A DNA stretch of 64,000 nt from DASUXY01 sp036377675 (GCA_036377675.1 DASUXY010000057.1:1-64000), one strand, 5' to 3'. Positions 53,158 through 63,154 are shown, counted from the stretch's first letter. Translations and numbers: made by a program. Notes: generated by a model from the sequence alone, not told the origin.

Positions 53158-54507
53158 GTGAGTCTTCTAAAAGAAAGATTAAGTGAGCAATCAGTGGCTA
53201 AAAGCTTTTTCCAGTACTTCATTCCGACATTACTTGGGATGATGTTAATGTCGATTAACATTGTTGTTGATGGTATTTTCGTAGGAAATGGAATTGGCTC
53301 TGTCGCTCTTGCAAGTGTCAATATTGCTGTACCTGTTTTTACGCTGATTATTTCCATTTCCTTACTCATCGGGGTCGGTGGTGGAACATTGTACTCGATG
53401 GCGATGGGGGAAGGAAAGGTAGATCGAGCTAAACAAATCTTTACGACTTCAACCGTACTCGTTACGATTGTTACGTTAGTCATTGGCGTCATCAGTTACG
53501 TAAAGATGGAGTCGTTAGCTCTTTTATTTGGAGCGAATGAAGAAACGTTACCGTATGTTATTGATTACATCAAAATATTGTTACTTTTTTCGTTGTTTAT
53601 TGGATGGGAGACATGTTTAAGTATTTTTGTTCGTAATGATGGCAATCCGATGTTAGCAATGGTGGGCTTAGTAGTGACGGCGATGATTAATATTTTCTTG
53701 AATTATTGGATGATTTTCGTCTGGAATCTGGAAGTGACTGGAGCCGCTCTGGCAACTGCAATAGCGACTATTGTTGGATTAATCATTTTAATGACTCATT
53801 TTTTCAAAAAAGGTTCCGGACTGATGTTTGTACCACTTACGTGGAATCGAAAAGATATTCGGTCGATTCATTTGATTGGCTTTCCGAGTTTTTTATCAGA
53901 AGCCGGAATGGGTGTCTTCGTAGTCGGGTACAATATCGCGATGGGACATTACGTAGGCACAAAAGGATTGGCTGCTTTTTCCGTCATTAATTATTTACAT
54001 ACGTTCATGTTTCTAGCATTCATCGGCATCGGTGCGTCGATTCAACCGATGATTAGTTACTATTATGGGGCGAAAAAATATCATCTCATTAAAAAGACAG
54101 TAAACATTGCGGAAGTTTCCGCTCTTGTCCTCGGAGGGTTATTTATAACAGTTGGTTATTTTGGAGCCGACTTTTTAGTATCTATTTTTGGAATATCGTC
54201 AGAAGAAATTCGCTCCTTCGCTATAAATGGGATTCAATTATTTTTTCCTGGCTATCTTTTTATGGGAATTAATTTTATTTATATGACGTATTATCAGTCG
54301 ATTGGATCCGTTCGTTCTTCGTTAGGAATAACGATTTTTCGTGGATTTATTTTACTCATCGCTTGCTTGTACGTCTTGCCGATGTGGTGGGGAGTGAATG
54401 GAATTTGGTTAGCGGTGCCTGTAGCAGAAGGAATTGTTGCGATGGTGTTACTTCTGTTTGCTCGGAAGGGAGTAATCCAACACGGAGTAACATCACGTGG
54501 ATTTTGA
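53158..54507 (+). CDS. MATE family efflux transporter
   Basis: A 449-residue membrane protein with 12 hydrophobic segments in two halves. The first half has MSINIVVDGIFVGNGIGSVALASVNIAVPVF and the second GTKGLAAFSVINYLHTFMFLAFIGIGASIQPMISYYYGAK, both typical of MATE transporters. It exports cationic compounds in exchange for Na+ or H+; the substrate is unknown. It starts at GTG with AAGGGATGGGA upstream. It stands alone. Confidence 0.9.
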   Translation: MSLLKERLSEQSVAKSFFQYFIPTLLGMMLMSINIVVDGIFVGNGIGSVALASVNIAVPVFTLIISISLLIGVGGGTLYSMAMGEGKVDRAKQIFTTSTVLVTIVTLVIGVISYVKMESLALLFGANEETLPYVIDYIKILLLFSLFIGWETCLSIFVRNDGNPMLAMVGLVVTAMINIFLNYWMIFVWNLEVTGAALATAIATIVGLIILMTHFFKKGSGLMFVPLTWNRKDIRSIHLIGFPSFLSEAGMGVFVVGYNIAMGHYVGTKGLAAFSVINYLHTFMFLAFIGIGASIQPMISYYYGAKKYHLIKKTVNIAEVSALVLGGLFITVGYFGADFLVSIFGISSEEIRSFAINGIQLFFPGYLFMGINFIYMTYYQSIGSVRSSLGITIFRGFILLIACLYVLPMWWGVNGIWLAVPVAEGIVAMVLLLFARKGVIQHGVTSRGF

Positions 54508-54811
54508 TGTATGAACGATCGTAAAAAAGTACGGATTTCGTTCCCAATGATCCTCTTAATGAAGGAGAGCATAGCTAGAATAGCAACCCGTTCGTCTGAT
54601 TCATGTAGTCTGTTTCCCGAATGACCGATGAAGCAAACCGGTTTTTTATAAGTAAGGAGTAGGTATAGTTTGGGGTACAAGCATACAATAGTAAAACATC
54701 GTTCGTTTAATCGATGTAGAACTCGGTGGGAATTTATGACCTTTAGCCGCCGTTCGGACCGGAATTGGAACATGCATACGATTTATTAAAACAATACGCG
54801 GAGGGGTGTTT
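54508..54811. other. intergenic region, no gene seen
   Basis: About 300 bp between the MATE and permease genes. The minus-strand frames here are shadows of the MATE gene end. I see no clear promoter or terminator. Confidence 0.35.
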
Positions 54812-56266
54812 ATGAAAAAAGAGAGGGAACAACGATTTATAAAGACGCTTGGAAATCGTGATGTGTTAGCACTAGCCTTTGGAGCGATGATTGGCTGGGG
54901 ATGGGTTGTAACGACGGGACTGTGGATTTCGGAAGCGGGATCGATTGGTGCTATTCTTGCTTTTATCGTCGGAGGACTGCTCGTCGTTTTCGTCGGTTTA
55001 ACGTATTCAGAATTAGCTTCTGCTTTACCGCTAGCTGGAGGTGAATTAATATACAGTTTTAAAGCGATGGGGCGGGTTGCTGCTTTTATAACGACGTGGG
55101 CGATTATTTTAGGTTACGTCTCGGTCGTCGCTTTTGAAGCAGTCGCGTTACCGACTGTGTTTGAATATGTAATTCCGAATTATAGCCAAGGCTATTTATA
55201 TACGATAGCCGATTGGGATGTGACGATTACTTGGGCTGGTGTCGGCATTGCCGGTTCGGTCATCATTGCTTGGATTAACTATCGGGGGATCAAATTCTCT
55301 TCAGCGATTACATTTATTCTCACCTTACTCATAATAGTCGCTGGTCTATTACTCATTGCTGGAAGTTCAATTAGCGGTCATGTGCAAAATATGCAACCCT
55401 TTTTTGAAAAGGGAACAGTCGGTTTTTTAACAGTCGTCATTATGACGCCTTTTATGTTCGTCGGTTTTGATGTCATTCCCCAAGCAGCTGAAGAAATTAA
55501 TTTGCCGAGAAAAAATATTGGAAAATTGTTAATCTTCTCTGTCTCGCTTGCTATTTTATGGTATGTTGCCATTATTTATGGAGTTTCTCGTGTCTTATCT
55601 TCTTCAGAAATAGCTGCTTCGAATTTAGTTACAGCAGACGCGATGGCTAAAGCTTTCGGGAACAGCCAAATGATGGGAAATATCCTCGTCCTCGGTGGAA
55701 TTGGTGGAATTTTAACGAGCTGGATCGGCTTTTATGTCGGTGGAAGCCGTGCAATTTATGCGTTAGCCCAAGCTGGAATGCTTCCAAAATCTTTAGGAAA
55801 GCTTCACCCGACGTATAATACACCTCATCGGGCCATTTTATTAATCGCTTTGATATCGACCGCTGCTCCATTGTTTGGACGTCCGTCCCTCGTTTGGCTC
55901 GTAGATGCGGGGGGACTTGGTTTAGTCGTTGCTTGGTTTATGGTTGCTGTTTCTTTTATTATGTTACGTAAAAAGGAACGAAATATGGAACGACCCTTTC
56001 ATCTTCAAGGAGGAACGACGATTGGTTGGATTGCCGTGTTTCTATCAATGGGTATCGCCTCGTTATACATGCCTGGTATGCCGTCAGCGCTCGTATGGCC
56101 TTATGAATGGCTCATCATTTTCATCTGGGCAGCGCTCGGATTCGTCTTTTACAAACGATCGATTGCTACGTACGGAAAAGAGCATGCCGATCAACATTTA
56201 CAAAAGGAAATCGAGCGCATTATAAAACGAACGACGGATGATGCCAAACGAGAAATAGTTAAATAG
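54812..56266 (+). CDS. APC family amino acid permease
   Basis: A 484-residue permease with about 12 membrane helices. The first helix has FGAMIGWGWVVTTGLWI, followed by YSELASALPLAGGELIYSFKAMG. It differs clearly from the two APC permeases at the start of the window, as its helix-1 pattern places it in another APC subfamily. The substrate cannot be told. GGAGGGG lies five bases before ATG 54812. The C-terminal 30 residues are charged and cytoplasmic. Confidence 0.85.
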   Translation: MKKEREQRFIKTLGNRDVLALAFGAMIGWGWVVTTGLWISEAGSIGAILAFIVGGLLVVFVGLTYSELASALPLAGGELIYSFKAMGRVAAFITTWAIILGYVSVVAFEAVALPTVFEYVIPNYSQGYLYTIADWDVTITWAGVGIAGSVIIAWINYRGIKFSSAITFILTLLIIVAGLLLIAGSSISGHVQNMQPFFEKGTVGFLTVVIMTPFMFVGFDVIPQAAEEINLPRKNIGKLLIFSVSLAILWYVAIIYGVSRVLSSSEIAASNLVTADAMAKAFGNSQMMGNILVLGGIGGILTSWIGFYVGGSRAIYALAQAGMLPKSLGKLHPTYNTPHRAILLIALISTAAPLFGRPSLVWLVDAGGLGLVVAWFMVAVSFIMLRKKERNMERPFHLQGGTTIGWIAVFLSMGIASLYMPGMPSALVWPYEWLIIFIWAALGFVFYKRSIATYGKEHADQHLQKEIERIIKRTTDDAKREIVK

Positions 56267-56440
56267 TTGTCATAAAAGTAGATTGTTAGTACGATAAGGT
56301 TAACTATCGGAAAAAATACTCGGAAATGGAAACATTCACTATGGATGGATGACATCGATTACTGAAGTTTTTTTTATTTATTGGTCATGAGAGTGAAGAG
56401 TCCATGCATACACAACAGATACAGATGAATTGGGGATACT

Positions 56441-57034
56441 ATGAGCGAAAGAAAGTTTGATCAATGGTTAGGTATTAAAACGGTTGGTATTCGTGAGTTG
56501 AAACAATCTGAGCATAATCGTTATGAAGCAACACCGTACAAAGCGTTAGATCAGCTATTTAAATCATACACTTTCCATCATACCGACCGTGTTGTCGATT
56601 TTGGATGTGGACGCGGACGAACGATGTTTTACATCCATCATCATTTTCACATACCCGTTACCGGTATCGAAGCACATGATAAAACATTTGAAGAAGCTTT
56701 AAACAATAAGTATAGCTACCGTCAACGAGCAAAACATATTCCAGCACCGATTTCTTTTGAATACGGGCTTGCGGAACACTATCACATAGACGAGAAGGAC
56801 AATACGTTTTATTTTTTTAACCCATTTTCGTTATCGATTTTCAAAAAAGTTGTCGACAATATTTTGCAATCATTTGCAACAGAGAGACGGCGAATTGAAA
56901 TTATCTTCTATTATCCATTACCGCCATTTGAAAAATTTTTGCAAACGGAAACACCTTTCAAACTGTTGAATAAAATTAACGTACCTGGCGTCCATGGAAA
57001 GTATGGGAAATTTTTAATTTATCGCTTGGAATAA
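56441..57034 (+). CDS. class I SAM-dependent methyltransferase
   Basis: A 197-residue protein. Motif I is VVDFGCGRGRTMFYIHHHF (near residue 51), followed by GIEAHDKTF (near 75) and FFNPFSLSIFKKVVDNIL (near 126). The N-terminal 45 residues (NRYEATPYKALDQLF) fit a Bacillaceae family of unassigned methyltransferases. The acceptor is unknown. No close functional neighbour. Confidence 0.75.
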   Translation: MSERKFDQWLGIKTVGIRELKQSEHNRYEATPYKALDQLFKSYTFHHTDRVVDFGCGRGRTMFYIHHHFHIPVTGIEAHDKTFEEALNNKYSYRQRAKHIPAPISFEYGLAEHYHIDEKDNTFYFFNPFSLSIFKKVVDNILQSFATERRRIEIIFYYPLPPFEKFLQTETPFKLLNKINVPGVHGKYGKFLIYRLE

Positions 57035-57444
57035 AAGATTTTTGCCGAGGTGTTCTTCAGAGCGAAAGTGGTTCATCCATTCATTGGATCTAACATGAAA
57101 AAAGCCTCTGTTTTGGCAGGAACAAAAGTGGAATTCCGGTAAAGAATGGAGGCATTTCTCGTTCATGTATTCATAATTTAAGATTATAACTTTATAACGG
57201 ATTGTTATTTATCACCATTTAACAATCGTGCTACAATTAATATATCTGCAAAATTGTATGCGCTTACACAATGGTAGTGACAACGTTATTCACTTATGTA
57301 GTTTAAATAAGTTGATCGAGCATTGATTAGTAAAGTTATTTATAGGATAATAAATGGAATTGAGGGAAAATTTGCAATTGAAATAAAAAACTTGTAAAAT
57401 ATAAATAACTTTTTAACAAGCTACAAAGGGGGATGGGAAAGAAG
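57035..57444. other. leader region of the TRAP transporter operon
   Basis: About 410 bp without a gene. A weak hairpin, AAAAAGCCTC facing GAGGCATTTCT, lies near 57098-57160. It may end the methyltransferase transcript. The promoter at 57372-57400 follows. Confidence 0.4.
57372..57400 (+). promoter_or_regulatory. sigma-A promoter of the TAXI-TRAP operon
   Basis: TTGCAA at 57372-57377 and TAAAAT at 57395-57400 with 17 bp between them, about 45 bp before the first start codon. Confidence 0.6.
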
Positions 57445-58443
57445 ATGAAGAACAAAAAAATACTGTTTTTATTTGCAATGATGTTGATGGTTCCTTTGAT
57501 TGTAGTCGCCTGTGGTCAAAGTACAGATGGGGATGGAAAAAGTGATGAGAAAAGTAAAGATGGTGACGATCCAGAGTTTCTAAGTATATTGACAGGCGGA
57601 ACGAGTGGTACATATTTCCCACTCGGAGGGGAAATTGCAAAGATTATCTCTGATGAAACAGGTATACAAACGGATTCGATCGCATCGAACGCGTCGGCAG
57701 ATAATGTCATTGATTTACAAGAAGGCGAGGCTGAAATTGCTTTTGTCCAAACAGACGTTATGGCTTATGCCGTTGAAGGGATTCATGCATTTGATGGGAA
57801 TGCTGTTGATAACGTTCTCGCCTTAGGTTCTCTCTACCCAGAAACGATTCAAATCGTTACAACAAGTGATTCAGGCATTGAGTCTGTCGAAGATTTGGAG
57901 GGTAAGACCGTTTCGGTAGGGGCACCAGGTTCGGGGACATACATTAATGCAGAGCAAATTTTAGAAGTTCACGGAATGATGATGGACGATATCGATGCCC
58001 AAAATTTAGATTTCGGGGAGTCTACGGGTGGCATTCAAGATGGAAACATCGATGCGGCGTTCATCACAGCTGGAACACCGACAGGAGCTGTCGAAGGTCT
58101 TACAGCGACGACAGATATTGAAATCGTTCCCATCGAACAAGAAAAGGTCGATGAGCTCGTTGAAAAATATCCATACTATGCATCGGATACTGTTGAAGAA
58201 GGAACATATGGGCTAGAAGAAGATGTAAATACAGTGGCAGTCCTTGCGATGTTAGCCGTAACCGAAGATTTATCTGAAGATACTGTCTATGATATTACTT
58301 CATCGATCTTTGAAAATGCGGATAAAATGTCTCACGCAAAAGCAGAGTTTATAACACTTGAATCTGCTTTGGATGGAATCGGAATTGATTTGCATCCTGG
58401 GGCAGAAAAGTATTTCAAAGAAAAAGGGATCGAGTTAGAGTAA
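57445..58443 (+). CDS. TAXI-family TRAP transporter solute-binding lipoprotein
   Basis: A 332-residue lipoprotein with the signal peptide ending LIVVAC and a short acidic linker. The TAXI binding domain follows: FLSILTGGTSGTYFPLGGEIAKII (near residue 45), IQEGEAEIAFVQTDVMAYA-type region (near 90) and VSVGAPGSGTYINAEQIL (near 150). Members of this family bind dicarboxylates or amino acids such as glutamate; the ligand here is unknown. Starts at 57433 and 57445 are both possible, with GGGGG upstream. It is followed by the DUF1850 and permease genes. Confidence 0.9.
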   Translation: MKNKKILFLFAMMLMVPLIVVACGQSTDGDGKSDEKSKDGDDPEFLSILTGGTSGTYFPLGGEIAKIISDETGIQTDSIASNASADNVIDLQEGEAEIAFVQTDVMAYAVEGIHAFDGNAVDNVLALGSLYPETIQIVTTSDSGIESVEDLEGKTVSVGAPGSGTYINAEQILEVHGMMMDDIDAQNLDFGESTGGIQDGNIDAAFITAGTPTGAVEGLTATTDIEIVPIEQEKVDELVEKYPYYASDTVEEGTYGLEEDVNTVAVLAMLAVTEDLSEDTVYDITSSIFENADKMSHAKAEFITLESALDGIGIDLHPGAEKYFKEKGIELE

Positions 58444-58580
58444 ACAAATTGTCAGTAAAATATTCGTAGTGAGAAGGCCAGTCGTCAATCCTATTTATAG
58501 GCATTTTCTACTGGCCTCATTTTACGTAAATGAATGAACGAGATAACTTCTAGTTGTAAACAAATAGGTGGTCATGGGTG

Positions 58581-59108
58581 ATGAGATGTTCTTCGATAAC
58601 AGTCATCATGTTAGGGATTTTTTTATTTCTTTTCTGTTTATTGTTTGTCCCCTTTCATGAGGCACTCAGTTTTTATAAGCAGCATACAAATCATTTAGAA
58701 GCTTATTTGTCAATCCGAAAAGGGGACTGTTTTCACATTACGTTTACCCATTCCATTCATTTGACCGATGTTGTAGAGAAATATGAAGTGACAGAAGATA
58801 AGCAAATAAAACAATATGAAATTGTTTTTGAACAATTTGGTATCGGAATGCCAGCTAATACGGAAGAAGCCGGAGAAATATTTCTGTATGAAAATGGTAA
58901 ATATTATATAAAAAATATGAATCGTCTCTTTCCTTCGATCCATTTACGAAACGGAAAAACAGTTTCAAACCATCGGCTCATTTGGGGTGACCGAGGGGAA
59001 AAAATCGTTTCGTTTAATGAATATTTTGACCCAGGAGCGAGATTAACATTAAAAATTGAAAAACTGTCACTTTGGCAACGTTTGAAGGGAGAGAAAATTG
59101 ATGAATGA
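58581..59108 (+). CDS. DUF1850 family protein of the TRAP operon
   Basis: A 175-residue protein with one N-terminal membrane helix and an extracytoplasmic beta-rich domain (FHITFTHSIHLTDVVEKYEV near residue 52, GIGMPANTEEAGE near 95). DUF1850 proteins commonly lie between TAXI-type binding proteins and fused TRAP permeases and are presumed accessory subunits. It overlaps the permease gene by eight bases. Confidence 0.8.
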   Translation: MRCSSITVIMLGIFLFLFCLLFVPFHEALSFYKQHTNHLEAYLSIRKGDCFHITFTHSIHLTDVVEKYEVTEDKQIKQYEIVFEQFGIGMPANTEEAGEIFLYENGKYYIKNMNRLFPSIHLRNGKTVSNHRLIWGDRGEKIVSFNEYFDPGARLTLKIEKLSLWQRLKGEKIDE

Positions 59109-61104
59109 ATCAGAGGAGCACTTATCGAAGGAAAAACAAGAGGAGTTATTACAAAAGTATGATGTTGAGTCAAGCACGCGGAATTTAACGGGAACCATCG
59201 GTACAGTCGTCTTTTTCATTTTATTGAGCTTTTCACTTTTTCAATTGTATACAGGGGCGTTTGGACAATATACAGCTTACATTCAACGGACGATTCACTT
59301 AGGGTTTGCTTTAGTACTCATCTTCCTATTATTCCCCATGCGGCGAAAAGCGGGTAAGAAACAAAAAGTGGCTTGGTATGATTACGTCTTAGCTTTGCTA
59401 GCGTTCATAGTCTGTGCCTATTGGCCGTTATTTTATGAAACAGTTGTACAACAAATAGGTGGGATTACAAACATTCAAATGGTCATTGGTGGTCTTGCGA
59501 TTCTCCTCGTGTTGGAAGCGACGAGACGTGCGGTCGGTCTTCCCATTATGATTATCGCTATTTTGTTTTTAATCTATGCCTTATTTGGACCACATATGCC
59601 GGGCATGCTTGCTCATCGAGGATTAAGTTTACAGCAGCTCATCCAATCGATGTTCTTTACGACAGATGGTATTTTAGGTACGCCTCTTCAAGTATCTTCG
59701 ACGTATATTTTCTTATTTTTACTATTCGGGGCTTTCCTTGTCCAAACGGGCGTCGGTAACTACTTTAATGACTTAGCGATCTCTTTAGCAGGAAAACGAA
59801 CGGGGGGACCAGCAAAAGTCGCTATTTTTTCCAGTGCTTTACAAGGGACCATTTCTGGTAGTTCGGTAGCGAATACGGTGACGACGGGTTCGTATACGAT
59901 TCCTCTCATGAAACGGATTGGTTACCATCGGAATTTTGCAGGAGCGGTTGAAGCGGCTGCATCAACGGGCGGTCAAATTATGCCTCCGATCATGGGAGCA
60001 GCAGCCTTCTTAATGATTGAGTTTGCAGGAGTAGGTTACTGGGAAATTGCGAAGGCAGCTACAGTTCCAGCGATTCTTTATTTTTCTGGAATATGGATTA
60101 TGACCCACTTTGAAGCGAAGAAAATGGGCTTACACGGTTTACCGGCAAATCAAATTCCGAAGAAAAAAGAAGTTTTGAAAAAGATTCATTTATTAATCCC
60201 TATTTTAATGATTGTTTGGTTGTTATTTAAAGGATTTAGTATTGAACGAACAGCTCTCTACGGCATTTTAACGACGATTGTCGTCAGTCTGTTTCGTAAA
60301 GATACGCGTGTTACACCGAGAAAAATTATTGAAGCGTTAACTTCAGGAGCACGGACAGCTCTAGGTGTGGCTGCTGCAACTGCCTGTGCAGGAATTATCG
60401 TTGGCGTCGTTACGAAAACAGGCCTCGGTTTAAAGATGGGAAATAGTTTAGTCAGTTTAGCTGAAGCGTTATCATCTTCCATCAATATGCAGCTTTTGTT
60501 GACATTGTTCTTTACGATGATTGCCTCGCTTATTTTAGGAATGGGCTCGCCAACGACAGCTAACTATATTATTACGTCGACGATCGCCCTACCGGCCATC
60601 ATCGCGCTAAATGGACAATTAGAGGTTGCTATTCCTGTGTTAGCAGCGCATATGTTTGTATTTTACTTTGGAATCGTTGCTGATATTACACCGCCAGTTG
60701 CCTTAGCCGCGTTTGCTGCTACAGGAATTTCCGGTGGTGACCCACTGCGAACGGGTGTAAATGCGGCGAAATTAGCCATTGCTGCTTTCATCATTCCTTA
60801 CATGTTCGTTTTACAACCTGAACTGCTCATGATTGATACGACATTCGCCGAAGTGAGCTGGATTTTATTTACAGCTATTATTGGAATGATTGCGATTGGA
60901 GCGGGATTAATCGGTTTTTGGTATCGAAAAATGCATTGGTTAGAGAGAATGGTAACGACGATTACCGGTTTATTATTAATTTTCCCTGAGGGAAATTCAG
61001 ACTGGTTCGGATTAGGTATTTTTATTGTGTTACTCTTTTTTCAATTAGTTTATAAACGAAAACAAACGGTCGGAGAAGACCGCTTACAAGAACGAAGCGT
61101 CTGA
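59101..61104 (+). CDS. fused TRAP transporter permease (DctQM type)
   Basis: A 667-residue membrane protein with four N-terminal helices (small subunit-like) fused to a 12-helix large subunit. Typical large-subunit blocks are KVAIFSSALQGTISGSSVANTVTTGSYTIPLMKRIGY (residues near 238-274), AAASTGGQIMPPIMGAAAFLM and ILGMGSPTTANYI. It works with the upstream TAXI lipoprotein in Na+- or H+-driven uptake. GGGAGAG precedes the ATG at 59101. Confidence 0.92.
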   Translation: MNESEEHLSKEKQEELLQKYDVESSTRNLTGTIGTVVFFILLSFSLFQLYTGAFGQYTAYIQRTIHLGFALVLIFLLFPMRRKAGKKQKVAWYDYVLALLAFIVCAYWPLFYETVVQQIGGITNIQMVIGGLAILLVLEATRRAVGLPIMIIAILFLIYALFGPHMPGMLAHRGLSLQQLIQSMFFTTDGILGTPLQVSSTYIFLFLLFGAFLVQTGVGNYFNDLAISLAGKRTGGPAKVAIFSSALQGTISGSSVANTVTTGSYTIPLMKRIGYHRNFAGAVEAAASTGGQIMPPIMGAAAFLMIEFAGVGYWEIAKAATVPAILYFSGIWIMTHFEAKKMGLHGLPANQIPKKKEVLKKIHLLIPILMIVWLLFKGFSIERTALYGILTTIVVSLFRKDTRVTPRKIIEALTSGARTALGVAAATACAGIIVGVVTKTGLGLKMGNSLVSLAEALSSSINMQLLLTLFFTMIASLILGMGSPTTANYIITSTIALPAIIALNGQLEVAIPVLAAHMFVFYFGIVADITPPVALAAFAATGISGGDPLRTGVNAAKLAIAAFIIPYMFVLQPELLMIDTTFAEVSWILFTAIIGMIAIGAGLIGFWYRKMHWLERMVTTITGLLLIFPEGNSDWFGLGIFIVLLFFQLVYKRKQTVGEDRLQERSV

Positions 61105-61115
61105 GATTGTTTTAT

Positions 61116-61149
61116 AAAAGCGATTAAGATTGTTCTTGATCGCTTTTTT
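61116..61149 (+). terminator. terminator of the TRAP operon
   Basis: AAAAGCGAT pairs with ATCGCTTTTTT across 14 bases. Confidence 0.88.
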
Positions 61150-61213
61150 ATACAGTTAGACGTTGGCCTACGTCTGTTCACATATTTTAATGTGAATAAG
61201 CCTTTCTTCTCAG

Positions 61214-61302
61214 TCTATCTTGGATGTTAGGTGACTCCATGCTCATACGTTCACATTAATAGTTCTAAAGACCTGTACCTAACATCCCAAGAAATAGATA
61301 GA
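61214..61302. repeat. long inverted repeat upstream of the LysR gene
   Basis: TTGGATGTTAGGT at 61220-61232 faces ACCTAACATCCCAA at 61277-61290 (one extra base), and flanking TCTATC and GATAGA extend the arms. TTCACAT elements occur around it: an inverted pair near 61177-61196 and a third copy near 61249. It may be an operator array or a folded leader. Confidence 0.55.
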
Positions 61303-61397
61303 AAAAAAGGCGTCCACGAACGTGAAAAGGCTATTGTGATGTTGTGTGAACGCCATACAATGTGCTAGAATAATCAAACGATTATGGTGGTGAATTT

Positions 61398-62300
61398 ATG
61401 AATTTGCATTCGCTTCGGTATTTTATTGAAGTAGCAAAGACGTTAAGTTTCACAGAAGCATCGAAAAATTTATTCGTTTCTCAGCCCGGAATCAGTCAAC
61501 AAATTCATTTGCTTGAAGAGCAATTAGGCGTTAAACTATTACATCGTACGACGCGAAAGGTGGAGTTAACAGAAGAAGGGAAGTATTTACTCGACCGAAT
61601 CTTTCCTTCCATCTCAGAAATTGAAAACACCGTTTCTCATCTCAAGGAATCTAACACCTTCCCCACACTTATGAAAATTGCGACCATTCCATCGGCTGCG
61701 AGTTTATACTTACCGAAGGCATTAAAAGAACTTCATACACTTGATTCAGATCTTGAATTTACGATTAAAGAAACGACATCCCGAGAAGTGAAACAACTCA
61801 TAAAAAACAGAAGGTATCATATCGGCTTTATTCGGGTTTCCTCAGACTTTCAATCCCATAAGGAAGGCCCACTCAACGCTATAGAAATTAAACGCTCTCC
61901 GATGAAAGCAGTTGTTTCGTCTACACATAGACTCGCTACGAAGGAATCGATTCAATTAACCGACCTTCGTGATGACTCCTTTTTACATTATGATTCAATA
62001 CAATCAACAGCATTGTATCAATTGCTTGAAAATGCGTGTCATGACGCCGGTTTTAGGCCGAAAACGATTTGTAGCGGCTCAGAACTATTAACCATTTCAA
62101 ATATGATAGCTAACAATTTAGGGGTTACGTTATTACCTGAAGATATGTTCGAACTCGTTCGGTCACAAAGGATTAAAGCATTGCCTCTAAAAGGTGTCCA
62201 ATTAGAGAGTTCGATTGCCGTCGTTTGGAGAGATGATGGAGATCTTAATTTTCATAAAAAAACGCTGATCCAACTGTTGCGAAACTGTGTGACGACATGA
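61398..62300 (+). CDS. LysR family transcriptional regulator
   Basis: A 300-residue regulator. The N-terminal winged helix-turn-helix (residues 1-60) has LRYFIEVAKTLSFTEASKNLFVSQPGISQQIHLLEEQLG, and a periplasmic-binding-type effector domain follows (KIATIPSAASLYLPKALKEL near 93). The target is unknown. The TRAP operon lies upstream on the same strand, separated by a terminator and a long inverted repeat that could hold operator sites. Confidence 0.9.
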   Translation: MNLHSLRYFIEVAKTLSFTEASKNLFVSQPGISQQIHLLEEQLGVKLLHRTTRKVELTEEGKYLLDRIFPSISEIENTVSHLKESNTFPTLMKIATIPSAASLYLPKALKELHTLDSDLEFTIKETTSREVKQLIKNRRYHIGFIRVSSDFQSHKEGPLNAIEIKRSPMKAVVSSTHRLATKESIQLTDLRDDSFLHYDSIQSTALYQLLENACHDAGFRPKTICSGSELLTISNMIANNLGVTLLPEDMFELVRSQRIKALPLKGVQLESSIAVVWRDDGDLNFHKKTLIQLLRNCVTT

Positions 62301-62505
62301 AATTAAAGTTAGGGAAGTAGTGATGTATTAAATCTACTACCTCTATTTATAGTGCCGATTGAATACTCTTACAATGCTGTGGCTAAAAAGTATGGTAGTT
62401 TTGAACTGTAAGCGAAAAGAAAGGATTGCTGAACCTAGGTATATAGTCTCATTTTTTATTACATAGATGTACAATTCTCAGGTATAAAGTGGGAGATGAA
62501 TATTT

Positions 62506-62802
62506 ATGTCCGGACAAATTCGTATGAGTCCGTCGGAACTCATAAGCAAAGCACAAGTTTATGGAAAAAGTTCAGATCAAATCGAGACGATGTTAACAGA
62601 GTTAACAAATTTTACAAGGGCAAATTGCTGAACAGTGGAAGGTCTTGCCTTTCAGAGATTCGATGATCAATTTAATGAGCTGATGCCGAAAGTAAAAGAT
62701 TTCGCTATTTTAATGGAAGAAATTAAAATGCAACTCATTAACACAGCAGAAGCAATGGATGAACAAGATGAAGCATTATCACGTAACTTTGGCTTTAAAT
62801 AA
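62506..62802 (+). pseudogene. WXG100 (EsxA/YukE-type) gene with two compensating frameshifts
   Basis: From ATG 62506 (after GGGAG) the frame reads MSGQIRMSPSELISKAQVYG, then SSDQIETMLTELTNF, and meets TGA at 62629. In the next frame, after the T-run at 62610-62613, it reads LQGQIAEQW. After TGGAAGG at 62636-62642 the original frame returns with GLAFQRFDDQFNELMPKVKD, ending NFGFK at TAA 62802. Joined, it is a normal roughly 98-residue WXG100 protein with W-x-G in the hairpin. So there is one inserted base in the T-run and one lost base in the WxG codons. No type VII machinery gene is in the window. Confidence 0.8.
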
Positions 62803-62831
62803 TATTTTTCAATATTATTTATTTTTATCTC

Positions 62832-62868
62832 GGGTCACACGACGACTGTTGTGTGACCCATGTTTTTT
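62832..62868 (+). terminator. terminator after the WXG100 gene
   Basis: GGGTCACAC pairs with GTGTGACCC across ten bases, followed by a T-tract. Confidence 0.85.
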
Positions 62869-62932
62869 ATTCATAAATCTACGGTTTCAAAAACGTTTTT
62901 TCATTGCTTATGGACCGTTACAATCCTATATC

Positions 62933-63154
62933 ATGGTTAATAAAAAAGCGACAGGTAAAGATATAATTGATCGTTTTAAAGACGCTGGTCGTTTAGGAAA
63001 AGGGTTCACAAAAGCGCTTGGCCCTTTAGGAGCTGGTCTAAGCTATTACTCCAATTACCATGATGCGCAGGCTGGAAGAAAAAGAAGTAGATGTTGTATA
63101 GATATAAGTCTTTTTACCTATATTGATGATACGATTAAGTCATTGAGCACATAA
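62933..63154 (+). pseudogene. fragment of an LXG-type (type VII) polymorphic toxin
   Basis: The reading MVNKKATGKDIIDRF, then GRLGKGFTKALGPLGAGLSYYSNYHDAQAG is the kind of segment that lies before the toxin region in Bacillaceae LXG effectors (GKGLGPLGAGLSYYSNYNDA-like). The sequence becomes unrelated after AQAG, and the LXG domain expected upstream is absent. The frame can be traced back to 62759 but that part overlaps the WXG100 gene and its terminator. I read it as a relic, placed logically beside the broken WXG100 gene. Confidence 0.6.
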
